The notes beneath the pieces are model-generated. The model did not search any database. It saw nothing but the letters and a program-made list of their open reading frames with translations, and was not told the DNA's origin. The position numbers and the translations under genes were made by a program. From the NCBI RefSeq assembly GCF_031461075.1, contig NZ_JAVKPK010000065.1, positions 1 to 19,296 on the forward strand: DNA of 19,296 bases, given 5' to 3'. Below, one piece after another: positions 1 to 6,774 of this stretch (position 1 is the first letter of the stretch; each line of letters starts with the position of its first letter). Origin of the DNA: Methanosarcina baikalica (GTDB lineage: Archaea; Halobacteriota; Methanosarcinia; Methanosarcinales; Methanosarcinaceae).

Positions 1-501
1 TTCTCGGGCAGCAATTTTGAAGAAGTAAATGCTGACGTCCATACCTTAATAGCTCCATTAAATGAAAAATACCCCGTAAATAATTCAGAGAGTACCCTGG
101 AAAAAGGTGTTGTTGTCGAAATGACCGAACTCGGGCAGATAAACACATCTCTTGATGGAAGCCCGGTTTTTTTGATAATCGGAGCTGAGTGGTGCCAGGC
201 GTGCCAGTCCATGAAACCGATCCTTAACGAACTGGCAACAGAATACAGAGGAAAAGCAACGGTTATTTTCATAAATATAAACAAGAACACGCAGCTTGCA
301 ACCTACTTCGGAATAGAGTATATTCCGGACTCTTCTGTAATCGTGGGTATTGAGAATGGAAAATACGTTTACATGCAGGAGGATGGAAACGTTACAACAG
401 ACCGGCTCCAGGCAAGAATTGTTGGAGTAAGGGATAAAGGAGTGTTTGAAAGAGTCCTGAATTTCGCCCTCCTCCATGAAGAGAAAAACAAATCCGAATA
501 A
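1..501 (+). CDS. Thioredoxin-like protein, 5'-truncated by the window edge
   Basis: The reading frame is open from the first base, so the gene starts outside the window. The ATG at 121 is internal: it has no ribosome binding site and the 40 codons before it are uninterrupted. A thioredoxin fold is indicated by the WCQAC redox motif (codons 62-66 of the visible part, nt 190-204), by the hydrophobic strand before it (VFLIIGA), and by GIEYIPDSSV, whose proline sits where thioredoxins carry the cis-proline. The protein probably does disulfide exchange. The visible N-terminal part (FEEVNADVHTLIAPL) is not thioredoxin and could be a linker from a membrane anchor or another domain upstream. The C-terminus is charged. 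Partner and cellular location cannot be told from this fragment. Family call is confident; specific role is not. Confidence 0.85.
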   Translation, partial: FSGSNFEEVNADVHTLIAPLNEKYPVNNSESTLEKGVVVEMTELGQINTSLDGSPVFLIIGAEWCQACQSMKPILNELATEYRGKATVIFININKNTQLATYFGIEYIPDSSVIVGIENGKYVYMQEDGNVTTDRLQARIVGVRDKGVFERVLNFALLHEEKNKSE

Positions 502-1117
502 AAAAGAGCTTTTAGCTGGTAGACCTGACTAAATACCGCCAAATAGTGGAAGTTCTCCACCCCTGAGTTTCAGGCTGAGGTCACAAGTTCGTAAATGGAA
601 TAAACTTCGGCTGCTTTTTCATCTGTGACCTCCGCAAAAGATATGGAGGCTTTTAAATAGCAGCAAGAGAGAAAGGCACCAATTGTCTCTTGAAAAAACC
701 TGGATCTCTTTTTCTCCTGAAGGTTTCAGTCAGCTCTGGTTTTAAAAATACAATTTTTCCTTCGCTCTTTCCAGAAAGGTATTTTTCTGACTTATTCTAC
801 CCTGTTTCTCTCTAAAAACACTTTTCCATGTTAAGGACCGGTTCCAAACCGCCGATTTAAGTTGCAACAAAAAGCGGGTAATGTCTGTTTAATAAACTGA
901 CTCCGTTACAAAATAGTAACACTAATAATACCGTAACTTCATAGAGTAGGCCATACCATATTTTCTCTGTAGATCAATCATGTATATAACAATCTGAAAC
1001 TGATTAAGTCTGAAACCGATAGTATGTAAATAAAATGTGCAGATAGCAATTGCGAACGTGCAGGTAAAAACTTGAAACTTGCTGTGTTACTACGACCAAT
1101 AAAAAGGGGCAAGAAGA
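502..1117. other. Intergenic region with a hairpin cluster near its left end
   Basis: No coding region is supported in these 616 bases. Near the left end there are several short perfect inverted repeats: CCTGA/TCAGG (562-566/570-574), GAGGTCACA/TGTGACCTC (577-585/624-632), and CCTCC/GGAGG (629-633/645-649). The last is followed by CTTTT. The second and third share bases 629-632, so they cannot form together. The simplest reading is a terminator region for the thioredoxin-like gene. A small stem CGGTT/AACCG lies at 839-851. The rest is AT-rich, and candidate TATA boxes for the 1118 gene occur near 979-987 and 1026-1035. Neither is strong enough to choose. Confidence 0.5.
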
Positions 1118-2002
1118 ATGATCACATTAAATGAGGCAGAGGCAGTCGAGATAAGTTTGTCTGCTGTTGAGGAGATAGATGAGAGCAGAGTCTTTCAGGC
1201 CCTGGACTCTCTTACAGGAATTGGGGAAGGCTTCCTCTCTGAAAACGAAGAGGCAGATGCTGAGAGAGTTATCCTGTCAATGGAGAACATCGCACAGGCT
1301 GCTGCAGAAAGAGAAATGGAGCTTGTTGTCATCAATTCCTCTCTGTTCCTCGGGAAACTTGCAAGGATAGCGGCAGAAAAGGGACTTGAATCCGCTTTGA
1401 TTAGGGCTTTTATAGCAACAGGAAGATTGGGAAGAGCCGCGGCCGCACATTCCCTTGAGGCCGGCTCAAAGGTCGCTGCTACGACCCTCATGGAGATCTG
1501 GAACTCTTCTCCACAAAGGTGGCATCAGGATCAGACTATCGCATTTTCGTTACTCATTAAAGAGATTGGGTCTGCTGCTGCCAGGCATGGTAATGAAGAG
1601 ATTGTGCTTAATGCAGCAACATGTCTTGGAGAAGTCGGGAAAAAGGTAGCAGCAGAAAGCCTTGAACTTGAAACTGTCAGTACCCTTATTCTGCTTGAGG
1701 AAATAGGCAAGCTTGCGGCAGAAAGATACTTCGACAAAGCTCTCAGTTCAACAGCGCTTTCGATAGAAGAGATAGGAAAACTATCTTTAAAGAAAGGACT
1801 TCATGAGGCTGCTCTGCAGTGCCAGTGGGCACTTGAGACCTTAAGAGTTCAGGCTGAGGAAAATCTTTTAAATAACTCTTCCATTGTAGCAGAACTGGCT
1901 CTGGATGGTTTCAAAGATGCAGGATGTACGGACTCGAAAGAAAATATAGGGAAGTTTCAGGAAATAAAAGATCTTCAGAAAAAAATTCAGTCTACTCTAT
2001 AA
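1118..2002 (+). CDS. Protein of tandem 23-residue alpha-helical repeats (large paralogue)
   Basis: I do not recognise this 294-residue protein as a named family. It is Ala/Leu/Glu-rich, has no signal peptide or membrane segment, and reads as all-helical and cytoplasmic. From residue 11 to about 263 the sequence divides without gaps into 23-residue units starting at residues 11, 34, 57, 80, 103, 126, 149, 172, 195, 218 and 241. Shared positions are 1 (often E), 2 (I/L/V), 3 (often G), 6 (often A), 11-12 (often L/M-E) and 22 (often L). Units at 149, 172, 195 and 218 begin EIG, EVG, EIG, EIG. Twenty-three residues is shorter than TPR, HEAT, Armadillo or ankyrin units. The 2872-3618 gene has the same unit and a similar N-terminus (MITLNEAEAVEI against MFSLNEQKAIEL). 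GGGG lies about 9 nt before the ATG. A scaffold or protein-binding role is inference only. Confidence 0.8.
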   Translation: MITLNEAEAVEISLSAVEEIDESRVFQALDSLTGIGEGFLSENEEADAERVILSMENIAQAAAEREMELVVINSSLFLGKLARIAAEKGLESALIRAFIATGRLGRAAAAHSLEAGSKVAATTLMEIWNSSPQRWHQDQTIAFSLLIKEIGSAAARHGNEEIVLNAATCLGEVGKKVAAESLELETVSTLILLEEIGKLAAERYFDKALSSTALSIEEIGKLSLKKGLHEAALQCQWALETLRVQAEENLLNNSSIVAELALDGFKDAGCTDSKENIGKFQEIKDLQKKIQSTL

Positions 2003-2007
2003 AGTCG

Positions 2008-2032
2008 GGAAAAGCTACTATATAGCTTTTTC
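2008..2032 (+). terminator. Stem-loop terminator after the large repeat protein
   Basis: AAAAGCTA (2010-2017) pairs with TAGCTTTT (2023-2030) across a 5-nt loop. A wobble and a G-C pair extend the stem to ten pairs. It starts 8 bases after the stop codon and ends in a T-run, which suits transcription termination. Confidence 0.6.
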
Positions 2033-2222
2033 GAATTGATGATATTCTGTTATAATTATAGTTCTATCTGTAATTATACTTGATTCCATCATTATACGTA
2101 TTTCCATCTTCTCTTTTTACAAAGAATATAGGAAAGTTTGCCAGAGAAGCCTCACTTAAATGATTTCAAAAAAGTTTTACTAACTCTGTGAAGATTTAGA
2201 CCTCTACTCCAAACCGTAAGTT

Positions 2223-2489
2223 TTTAATAAATTGTGGAAGTATTTCCTTTAAAGCAAACTATCCTTTGATCGCTGAACTTTTTAATCAGGTCTAAAAAGG
2301 TTTAGTAACCTTTTAACCACGTCCAAAAAAGGGAGTAAATATGCTGTAATTCCTATTTAAATATCAAAAACCGTTCATTCAGGTAGGAAGAAGGTAAGGA
2401 GTTTAACCCTTCTTCCCACCTTGAGGCTAATTGTTTGGCACTCATGCAGGAAAAATATGCCAAAATTCCGGCATGAGTTTTTTACTCAT
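2223..2489 (+). ncRNA. Candidate structured non-coding RNA with terminator-like 3' end
   Basis: The 870-nt spacer between the two repeat-protein genes has no supported ORF but holds an ordered set of stem-loops. AAAAGGTT/AACCTTTT pairs at 2295-2302/2307-2314 with a 4-nt loop. A 14-position stem with one mismatch (A2385 opposite C2417) pairs 2381-2394 with 2408-2421; its core is GGAAGAAGG/CCTTCTTCC. ACTCATGC/GCATGAGT pairs at 2440-2447/2471-2478, with an inner GGAA/TTCC, and runs straight into six T (2478-2483). A TATA-like TTTAATAAAT at 2223-2232 could start a transcript near 2255. ATGAGT (2473-2478) can also pair with a second ACTCAT (2484-2489), giving two exclusive folds. The transcript, its strand and its function are inference. 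It could instead be a long leader or terminator region. Confidence 0.35.
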
Positions 2490-2795
2490 ATGATATATAT
2501 TATGTATGAAATGTATATAACTCTTTCTATTTACTTTAGACGACGGGCCGTTTTGGACCGTGTTTGCTGCAGTTTCAGGTAAAAATATAAATAAAGTATA
2601 TTAGCAAAATTCCCCTTTCTTATTTTTAAATTTATTTTTCTTATATTTTAATTTCTTTTTTATAACTGATTGTTCCATCAATATACTTTTTTAAGAGCTT
2701 TTTGTTTGATATCCAGGGCTTTAAAATGCTCTTTCTGGAATAAAACCCCTGAAGTTACTGATGTATTTTTAAAATTATAGGAAGACTAATATCAG

Positions 2796-2812
2796 AGTAA
2801 ACCTATATAAAT
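2796..2812 (+). promoter_or_regulatory. Archaeal promoter (BRE/TATA) of the small repeat protein
   Basis: TATATAAAT at 2804-2812, preceded by the purine-containing GAGTAAACC, matches an archaeal BRE plus TATA box. A start about 25 bases on, near 2835, would leave a leader of roughly 37 nt carrying the AAAGGGG ribosome binding site of the 2872 gene. Confidence 0.6.
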
Positions 2813-2871
2813 AATTAAATTCTCAAAATCCAAGCATTTTTTAAAGGATTTTACTGGAAAGGGGTTTTAAT

Positions 2872-3618
2872 ATGTTCTCACTGAACGAACAAAAAGCTAT
2901 TGAACTTGGAAACGCTGGAGAGCAAGCAATAAGAGAACAGAATGACTATAATGCACTCCAATATGTTGAGTATCTCCGGGAATTCGGGAAAGAGCTGCTC
3001 GAGGCAAATCTGGAAACGGATTTAAAAAGAGTCGTAATTTCACTCCGCAACATAGGCAACAAAGCCGTCCAGAAAAAGATGGAGAATGTTGCGGCTACTA
3101 CTGTAGATGTCCTTAAAGCTCTTGCAGAATCTGCTCTGGAGAAAAAATACTCAAACGCCCTCTGGTCTTTTTCAAAAGCCGTACAGGAAATAGGAAAAGG
3201 AACAACCCAATTCCAGATGCTTGAAGCTGCAAAAAATGCGGTAGAAACCCTTGAAATTATAGGATCAGGAGCTGTTGCACAGAAAATGGAAGTTGTAACC
3301 CTCTGGACGACCCTGGCACTTGAGGAAATTGATTATCTTGCAAACAGGCAGCAGCTTGAAGATCTTAGCAAAGCAGCGAAAACTGCCAGGGAGAGAATTA
3401 TACAATCTTCCGAAGCAACAGGTTTCGTAACAAGGGATCAGATAGAAAAATACCCTCAAATTATTGCACAGACTGTAAGCGAAAATGCAGAACTTCAGAA
3501 CCTTCAGCCTGCAGGCTATGCGGTCAGGCCCAATGAGGAGTTCACAGAAGAGGAATTCTTCGAGGAAGAAGGGGAAACTGAGGAGCCAGAAATTGAGGCT
3601 GCAAAAAAGGAAAAATAA
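2872..3618 (+). CDS. Protein of tandem 23-residue alpha-helical repeats (small paralogue) with acidic tail
   Basis: This 248-residue protein is a shorter paralogue of the 1118-2002 product. Seven contiguous 23-residue units start at residues 14, 37, 60, 83, 106, 129 and 152, opening with NAG, EFG, NIG, ALA, EIG, IIG and EID. There are no insertions between units. After residue 174 the pattern stops. A linker follows, then a strongly acidic stretch (about residues 210-232, FTEEEFFEEEGETEEPEIE), and finally a lysine-rich end. No membrane segment or signal peptide is seen, so a soluble cytoplasmic protein is likely. AAAGGGG lies 7 nt before the ATG, a convincing ribosome binding site. The two genes are adjacent and co-oriented but 870 nt apart with separate promoter and terminator signals, so they look like a tandem duplication rather than one operon. 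Function is unknown. Confidence 0.8.
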   Translation: MFSLNEQKAIELGNAGEQAIREQNDYNALQYVEYLREFGKELLEANLETDLKRVVISLRNIGNKAVQKKMENVAATTVDVLKALAESALEKKYSNALWSFSKAVQEIGKGTTQFQMLEAAKNAVETLEIIGSGAVAQKMEVVTLWTTLALEEIDYLANRQQLEDLSKAAKTARERIIQSSEATGFVTRDQIEKYPQIIAQTVSENAELQNLQPAGYAVRPNEEFTEEEFFEEEGETEEPEIEAAKKEK

Positions 3619-3621
3619 GCT

Positions 3622-3659
3622 TACGGAAAAAAATTCTGGCTGTTTAAACAGCCGTCCGT
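3622..3659. terminator. Bidirectional terminator between convergent genes
   Basis: The 16-bp perfect palindrome GGCTGTTTAAACAGCC (3638-3653) is flanked by ACGGA (3622-3626) and TCCGT (3655-3659), which can also pair. Read on the minus strand it is followed by seven T, ending the trp operon. Read on the plus strand it is followed by CTTTTC, ending the 2872 gene. The palindrome contains the trpG stop codon. Confidence 0.7.
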
Positions 3660-4246
3660 CTTTTCTTATAATTCCTGGAAACTTCCAGGAAGCTTTCAAT
3701 TATTTTCAACCCGTTGGGAGTAAGCACTGATTCGGGATGAAACTGCAGGCCATAGATTGGGTATTGCACATGCTCCACTGCCATAATGCTCCCGTCCTCT
3801 GCCCTGGCAGTAACCTTTATCCCGGGTGCAGGCTCGCCAATTTCAAGGGAATGATAGCGGCCTGCCTCAAATGGACCTTCAAATGCTGAAAATAATGCGG
3901 ATTCCGTATGCAGGACCTTCGAACTTTTCCCATGCACCGGTCCTACCTTATTTCTCCTGATCAGCCCTCCGAAAGCCACATTGATTGCCTGGTGTCCAAG
4001 ACAGACTCCAAGGAGGGGAATTTCCCTGCCCATCTCCCTGATTATTTCCAGGCAATTTCCTATATCCTTTGGGTCAGAAGGGTTTCCGGGCCCGGGAGAA
4101 ATGACCAGAGCGTCAGGCTTTATCTCTCGGAGGTCTTCTAAGGAAACCGTATTAGGAAGGACTAGAGTATCTTTTTCGAAGTAAGAAATGTAGTCTACCA
4201 GATTCCATACAAAAGAATCTTTATTGTTTATGAAAACCACCTTCAC
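3644..4246 (-). CDS. trpG: Anthranilate synthase component II (glutamine amidotransferase)
   Basis: TrpG supplies ammonia from glutamine to TrpE for anthranilate synthesis, the first step of the tryptophan branch. This 200-residue class I amidotransferase has the oxyanion strand SPGPGNP (residues 50-56), the nucleophile Cys82 in GVCLGHQ, and His170/Glu172 in FHPES. RYHSL (130-134) is also typical of TrpG/PabA. The length is normal for a stand-alone subunit. The start codon is GTG. It is preceded by AGGAGGT, the strongest ribosome binding site in the operon, 8 nt away. It is the last gene of the operon, and its stop codon lies inside the terminator palindrome. The gap to trpE is 163 nt, filled by a possible 45-codon ORF whose TGA overlaps this GTG. 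A role with PabB-type enzymes in folate synthesis is possible, but the trpE neighbour argues for tryptophan. Confidence 0.95.
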   Translation of the reverse strand: MKVVFINNKDSFVWNLVDYISYFEKDTLVLPNTVSLEDLREIKPDALVISPGPGNPSDPKDIGNCLEIIREMGREIPLLGVCLGHQAINVAFGGLIRRNKVGPVHGKSSKVLHTESALFSAFEGPFEAGRYHSLEIGEPAPGIKVTARAEDGSIMAVEHVQYPIYGLQFHPESVLTPNGLKIIESFLEVSRNYKKRRTAV

Positions 4247-4380
4247 CTGAAAATACCTCCTGAACTTATTTCTCCCCTACTTTTTTCTCCTGGCTTCTTC
4301 CCTTTAAAATTTTTGTTTTCAGGAATTAGTTTTCCCGGCTTTCCCTTCTCTAAAAGTCCCCTTTCTAAATTTTTCTTCAT
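4243..4380 (-). CDS. Possible small basic protein between trpE and trpG
   Basis: The trpE-trpG gap contains a complete 45-codon frame beginning MKKNLERGLLEKGKPGK and ending SSGGIFR. It starts with ATG at 4380, 29 nt after the trpE stop. Its TGA overlaps the trpG start as GTGA, an arrangement typical of translationally coupled genes. GGGG lies about 9 nt before the ATG. The peptide is very rich in Lys, Gly and Glu and has no Trp, so it is not a tryptophan attenuator leader. There is no predicted membrane segment. The strand here is purine-rich, which lowers stop-codon frequency, so an open frame of this length could be chance. I recognise no family. The overlap and placement are what make it worth recording. 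Confidence 0.35.
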   Translation of the reverse strand: MKKNLERGLLEKGKPGKLIPENKNFKGKKPGEKSRGEISSGGIFR

Positions 4381-4409
4381 ATATTCAACCCCATAGTTGC
4401 TTCAAAACC

Positions 4410-6059
4410 TTATCTCAAAGCTTCTCCGCCTATAGCCGCAAGCATGGCTGCCATCTTGCGCTCAGTTTCCCGGAATTCATATCCCGGATCAGAATCAGCT
4501 ACTATTCCTGCCCCGGCCTGCACCGACGCTTTCTTGCCCTGTACAAGTACGGTCCGAATTACGATTGCAAAATCTGCATCCCCGTTCCAGCTGTAATACC
4601 CGACCCCTCCACCGTAAATCCCTCTTGGAGAGGCTTCAAGTTCGGAAATAATCTCCATGGCACGGATTTTCGGAGCCCCCGAGAGAGTTCCTGCCGGAAA
4701 TACCGCCCTGAAAGCATCGAACTGGTCGCACTCAGGCCTAAGAATTCCTGAAACCGTACTTTCTATATGCTGTACATGGGAATACTTCAGGACTTTCATG
4801 AACTCGGAAACCTTTACCGAGCCGCTTTCCGCAACCATCCGTACATCATTTCTCCCGAGGTCAACAAGCATTACATGTTCAGCTCTTTCTTTTTCGTCGT
4901 GTAGCATATGCGAAGCAAAGGCTTCGTCCTCGGCTTCGGATTTTCCGCGGGGGCAGGTGCCTGCAATCGGATTTATGATAACGGTCCTGTTGTGGACAGT
5001 CAGCAGAGTTTCAGGGCTTGCACCGACAATTGCCAGGTCTCCAAACTCAAAGATATACATGTAAGGGCTGGGATTGATTGCCCGAAGCTGCATGTAGAGT
5101 TCGAAAGGAGACTGCTCAAGCCTGAACTCGCATTTCCTGGAAAGGACCGCCTGAAAGATATCCCCTGCAAAAATATGCTCTTTTGCCTGTAGTACCGACG
5201 CTTCAAACTCCTGTTTCCCAGCACTGCAGCCCGAAACGGATGAGCCTGAGACAGTTGATGTACCTGACACTGCTGTTTCTATCGAATCTCCGGAAAGGGC
5301 AGTTTCCTTCAGTATGGAGCAAAGTCTTTCTGCCTCTAAAAAAGCTTCTTCATACACTTTTCCGACATCCGACCCCGAATTTACAAAGGGAGTGATCGCT
5401 ATGTAAACTTCTTCAGTCAGATGGTCGAACACAAAGGTTTTCGAAACTAACAGGTACTGCAGTTCGGGAACTTCGGACTCAAATCCTTTTTCGACTCCGA
5501 GCCAGCTGTCGTAAATAGCGTCATAAGCCGTATAGCCTATAGCCCCGCCAAGGAAAGTCTGCCTGTCAAAGCGTCTGACATTCAGGAGTCCCATCCCATT
5601 TGTAGCGGGAAAAGCCAGGCGAAGGGTATCGAAAGCATCTTTCCCATGAGGAATTATATATGTGAACTTTCCGTTTTTCAGCCCTGTATCCTTTTTCTCT
5701 GGATTTTCCTTCTCCATGATCTCAGGCCCGCATACCTCCTCCATTTTTGATCGAATTTCTTCAAAGAAGGCGGAAGCTCCCGGATTAAGGAGCTCAAGGG
5801 AAATTTTTCGGTCACTTATTTTGAGGACGGCATCAGGATCGTTTCCGACAAAGGAATACCTTGCCCGGCTTGCCTGTTTTTCCACGGATTCCAGCAGATA
5901 AGAATAGCCTGAAGTCCCAGACGCCCGCAGAGTGCGGTAAAGCTCAAGGGGAGAACAGGTAGTGGTATCGATTCTTGCAAGGAGCTGGATAAAGCCTGGC
6001 CGGTTTATTCCCGAAGCAAGCTCTTTGAATTCTTCTTTTCCAAGGTCAAAGGAAAGCAT
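4410..6059 (-). CDS. trpE: Anthranilate synthase component I
   Basis: TrpE makes anthranilate from chorismate with ammonia from TrpG. The 549-residue protein has the N-terminal LLES motif (about residues 55-58) that forms part of the tryptophan feedback site. The chorismate-binding C-terminal half contains NPIAGTCPRG, LVDLGRNDVR, HIESTVSG, FPAGTLSGAPKIRAMEII, GIYGGGVGY and the closing QAGAGIVADSDPGYEF. A GTG at 6065 would add two residues, but the ATG at 6059 is preferred. GAGGTG lies 5 nt before that ATG, whereas for the GTG the same bases would overlap the start. With this start the gene overlaps trpF by 14 nt. Between the two halves (about residues 253-285) is a Ser/Gly/Thr-rich linker with several VSG/SGS units. 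Feedback inhibition by tryptophan is likely because LLES is intact. Confidence 0.96.
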   Translation of the reverse strand: MLSFDLGKEEFKELASGINRPGFIQLLARIDTTTCSPLELYRTLRASGTSGYSYLLESVEKQASRARYSFVGNDPDAVLKISDRKISLELLNPGASAFFEEIRSKMEEVCGPEIMEKENPEKKDTGLKNGKFTYIIPHGKDAFDTLRLAFPATNGMGLLNVRRFDRQTFLGGAIGYTAYDAIYDSWLGVEKGFESEVPELQYLLVSKTFVFDHLTEEVYIAITPFVNSGSDVGKVYEEAFLEAERLCSILKETALSGDSIETAVSGTSTVSGSSVSGCSAGKQEFEASVLQAKEHIFAGDIFQAVLSRKCEFRLEQSPFELYMQLRAINPSPYMYIFEFGDLAIVGASPETLLTVHNRTVIINPIAGTCPRGKSEAEDEAFASHMLHDEKERAEHVMLVDLGRNDVRMVAESGSVKVSEFMKVLKYSHVQHIESTVSGILRPECDQFDAFRAVFPAGTLSGAPKIRAMEIISELEASPRGIYGGGVGYYSWNGDADFAIVIRTVLVQGKKASVQAGAGIVADSDPGYEFRETERKMAAMLAAIGGEALR

Positions 6060-6774
6060 TTGCACACCTCACTTCTTCAATAAAACTTTTGATTTTCAGG
6101 GTATCTTTTTTCCCGCAAGTCTCTACTCCAGAAGCCGTATCCACGGCATAAGGGGATACGGTCCTGATAGCTTCCTGAACATTTTCGGGCGTGAGACCGC
6201 CTGCAAGGATTAGAGGAAGCCCTGTTTCCCCGGCAATTCGCCGGCTAAGGGTCCAATCATGTACACAGCCGGTTCCTCCGGGCTTGCCGGACTTTCCGGT
6301 ATCGAGCAGAATAGAATCTACAACGTTTGCTTCTTCCAGAAGGCTGACCTTTTTGAGAAGGTCGGAAATAAAAGCAGTGTTCTCGGATTTTTTCTCAGAT
6401 TTTTTTCCTGAAGATTCCCCCTCTGCAGGCAGAGATAGGGTTTTTATGACAGGTATGTCCGTTTTTTCCTTTATAATTTCAAGTTCCAGAAGGGGCATCT
6501 TGCAATGAATTTGCACGATATCGGGCCTTATTTTATCAATTAGTTCCAGGGCACTGACAGAGTTCTCAGGCATAATAACGAGTACGGAACTCAGGCTTCT
6601 GGGGACTTCAGAGACGAGATAAGCAGCAGTATCCGAATCAAGTTTTCTCGGGCTCTCGACAGGGACTTCCGTAATAAAGCCAACTGCATCAGCTCCATAA
6701 AGGGCTGCGAGTTCTATTTCTTCAGGGCTGCGGATCCCGCAGATTTTTGTTCTTGTTTTTAATTTTGCTGGCAT
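6046..6774 (-). CDS. trpF: Phosphoribosylanthranilate isomerase
   Basis: TrpF isomerises N-phosphoribosylanthranilate to CdRP, the substrate of TrpC. The 242-residue TIM barrel shows the catalytic cysteine in KICGI (Cys12), the general acid Asp158 in ILLDTGKSGKPGGTG, and the phosphate-binding loops LAGGLTPENV (190-199) and DTASGVE (212-218). It is longer than usual, mainly from a highly charged insert at about residues 118-133 (GESSGKKSEKKSEN) that should be a surface loop. Its ATG lies 16 nt inside the 3' end of trpD, and its own 3' end overlaps trpE by 14 nt, so trpD-trpF-trpE are probably translationally coupled. GGAAAGG upstream of the ATG can serve as ribosome binding site. Confidence 0.95.
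   Translation of the reverse strand: MPAKLKTRTKICGIRSPEEIELAALYGADAVGFITEVPVESPRKLDSDTAAYLVSEVPRSLSSVLVIMPENSVSALELIDKIRPDIVQIHCKMPLLELEIIKEKTDIPVIKTLSLPAEGESSGKKSEKKSENTAFISDLLKKVSLLEEANVVDSILLDTGKSGKPGGTGCVHDWTLSRRIAGETGLPLILAGGLTPENVQEAIRTVSPYAVDTASGVETCGKKDTLKIKSFIEEVRCANAFL

Noticed and set aside
121..501. ATG at 121 as the start of the thioredoxin-like gene
   Set aside because: The frame is open to the left edge, there is no ribosome binding site, and the visible upstream codons look like protein. The gene is partial instead.
839..851. CGGTT/AACCG stem in the 502-1117 spacer as a regulatory element
   Set aside because: Five base pairs with a three-base loop is expected by chance in a spacer of this length.
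6060..6065. GTG at 6065 as the trpE start
   Set aside because: The only ribosome binding site, GAGGTG, would overlap this codon but is well placed for the ATG at 6059.
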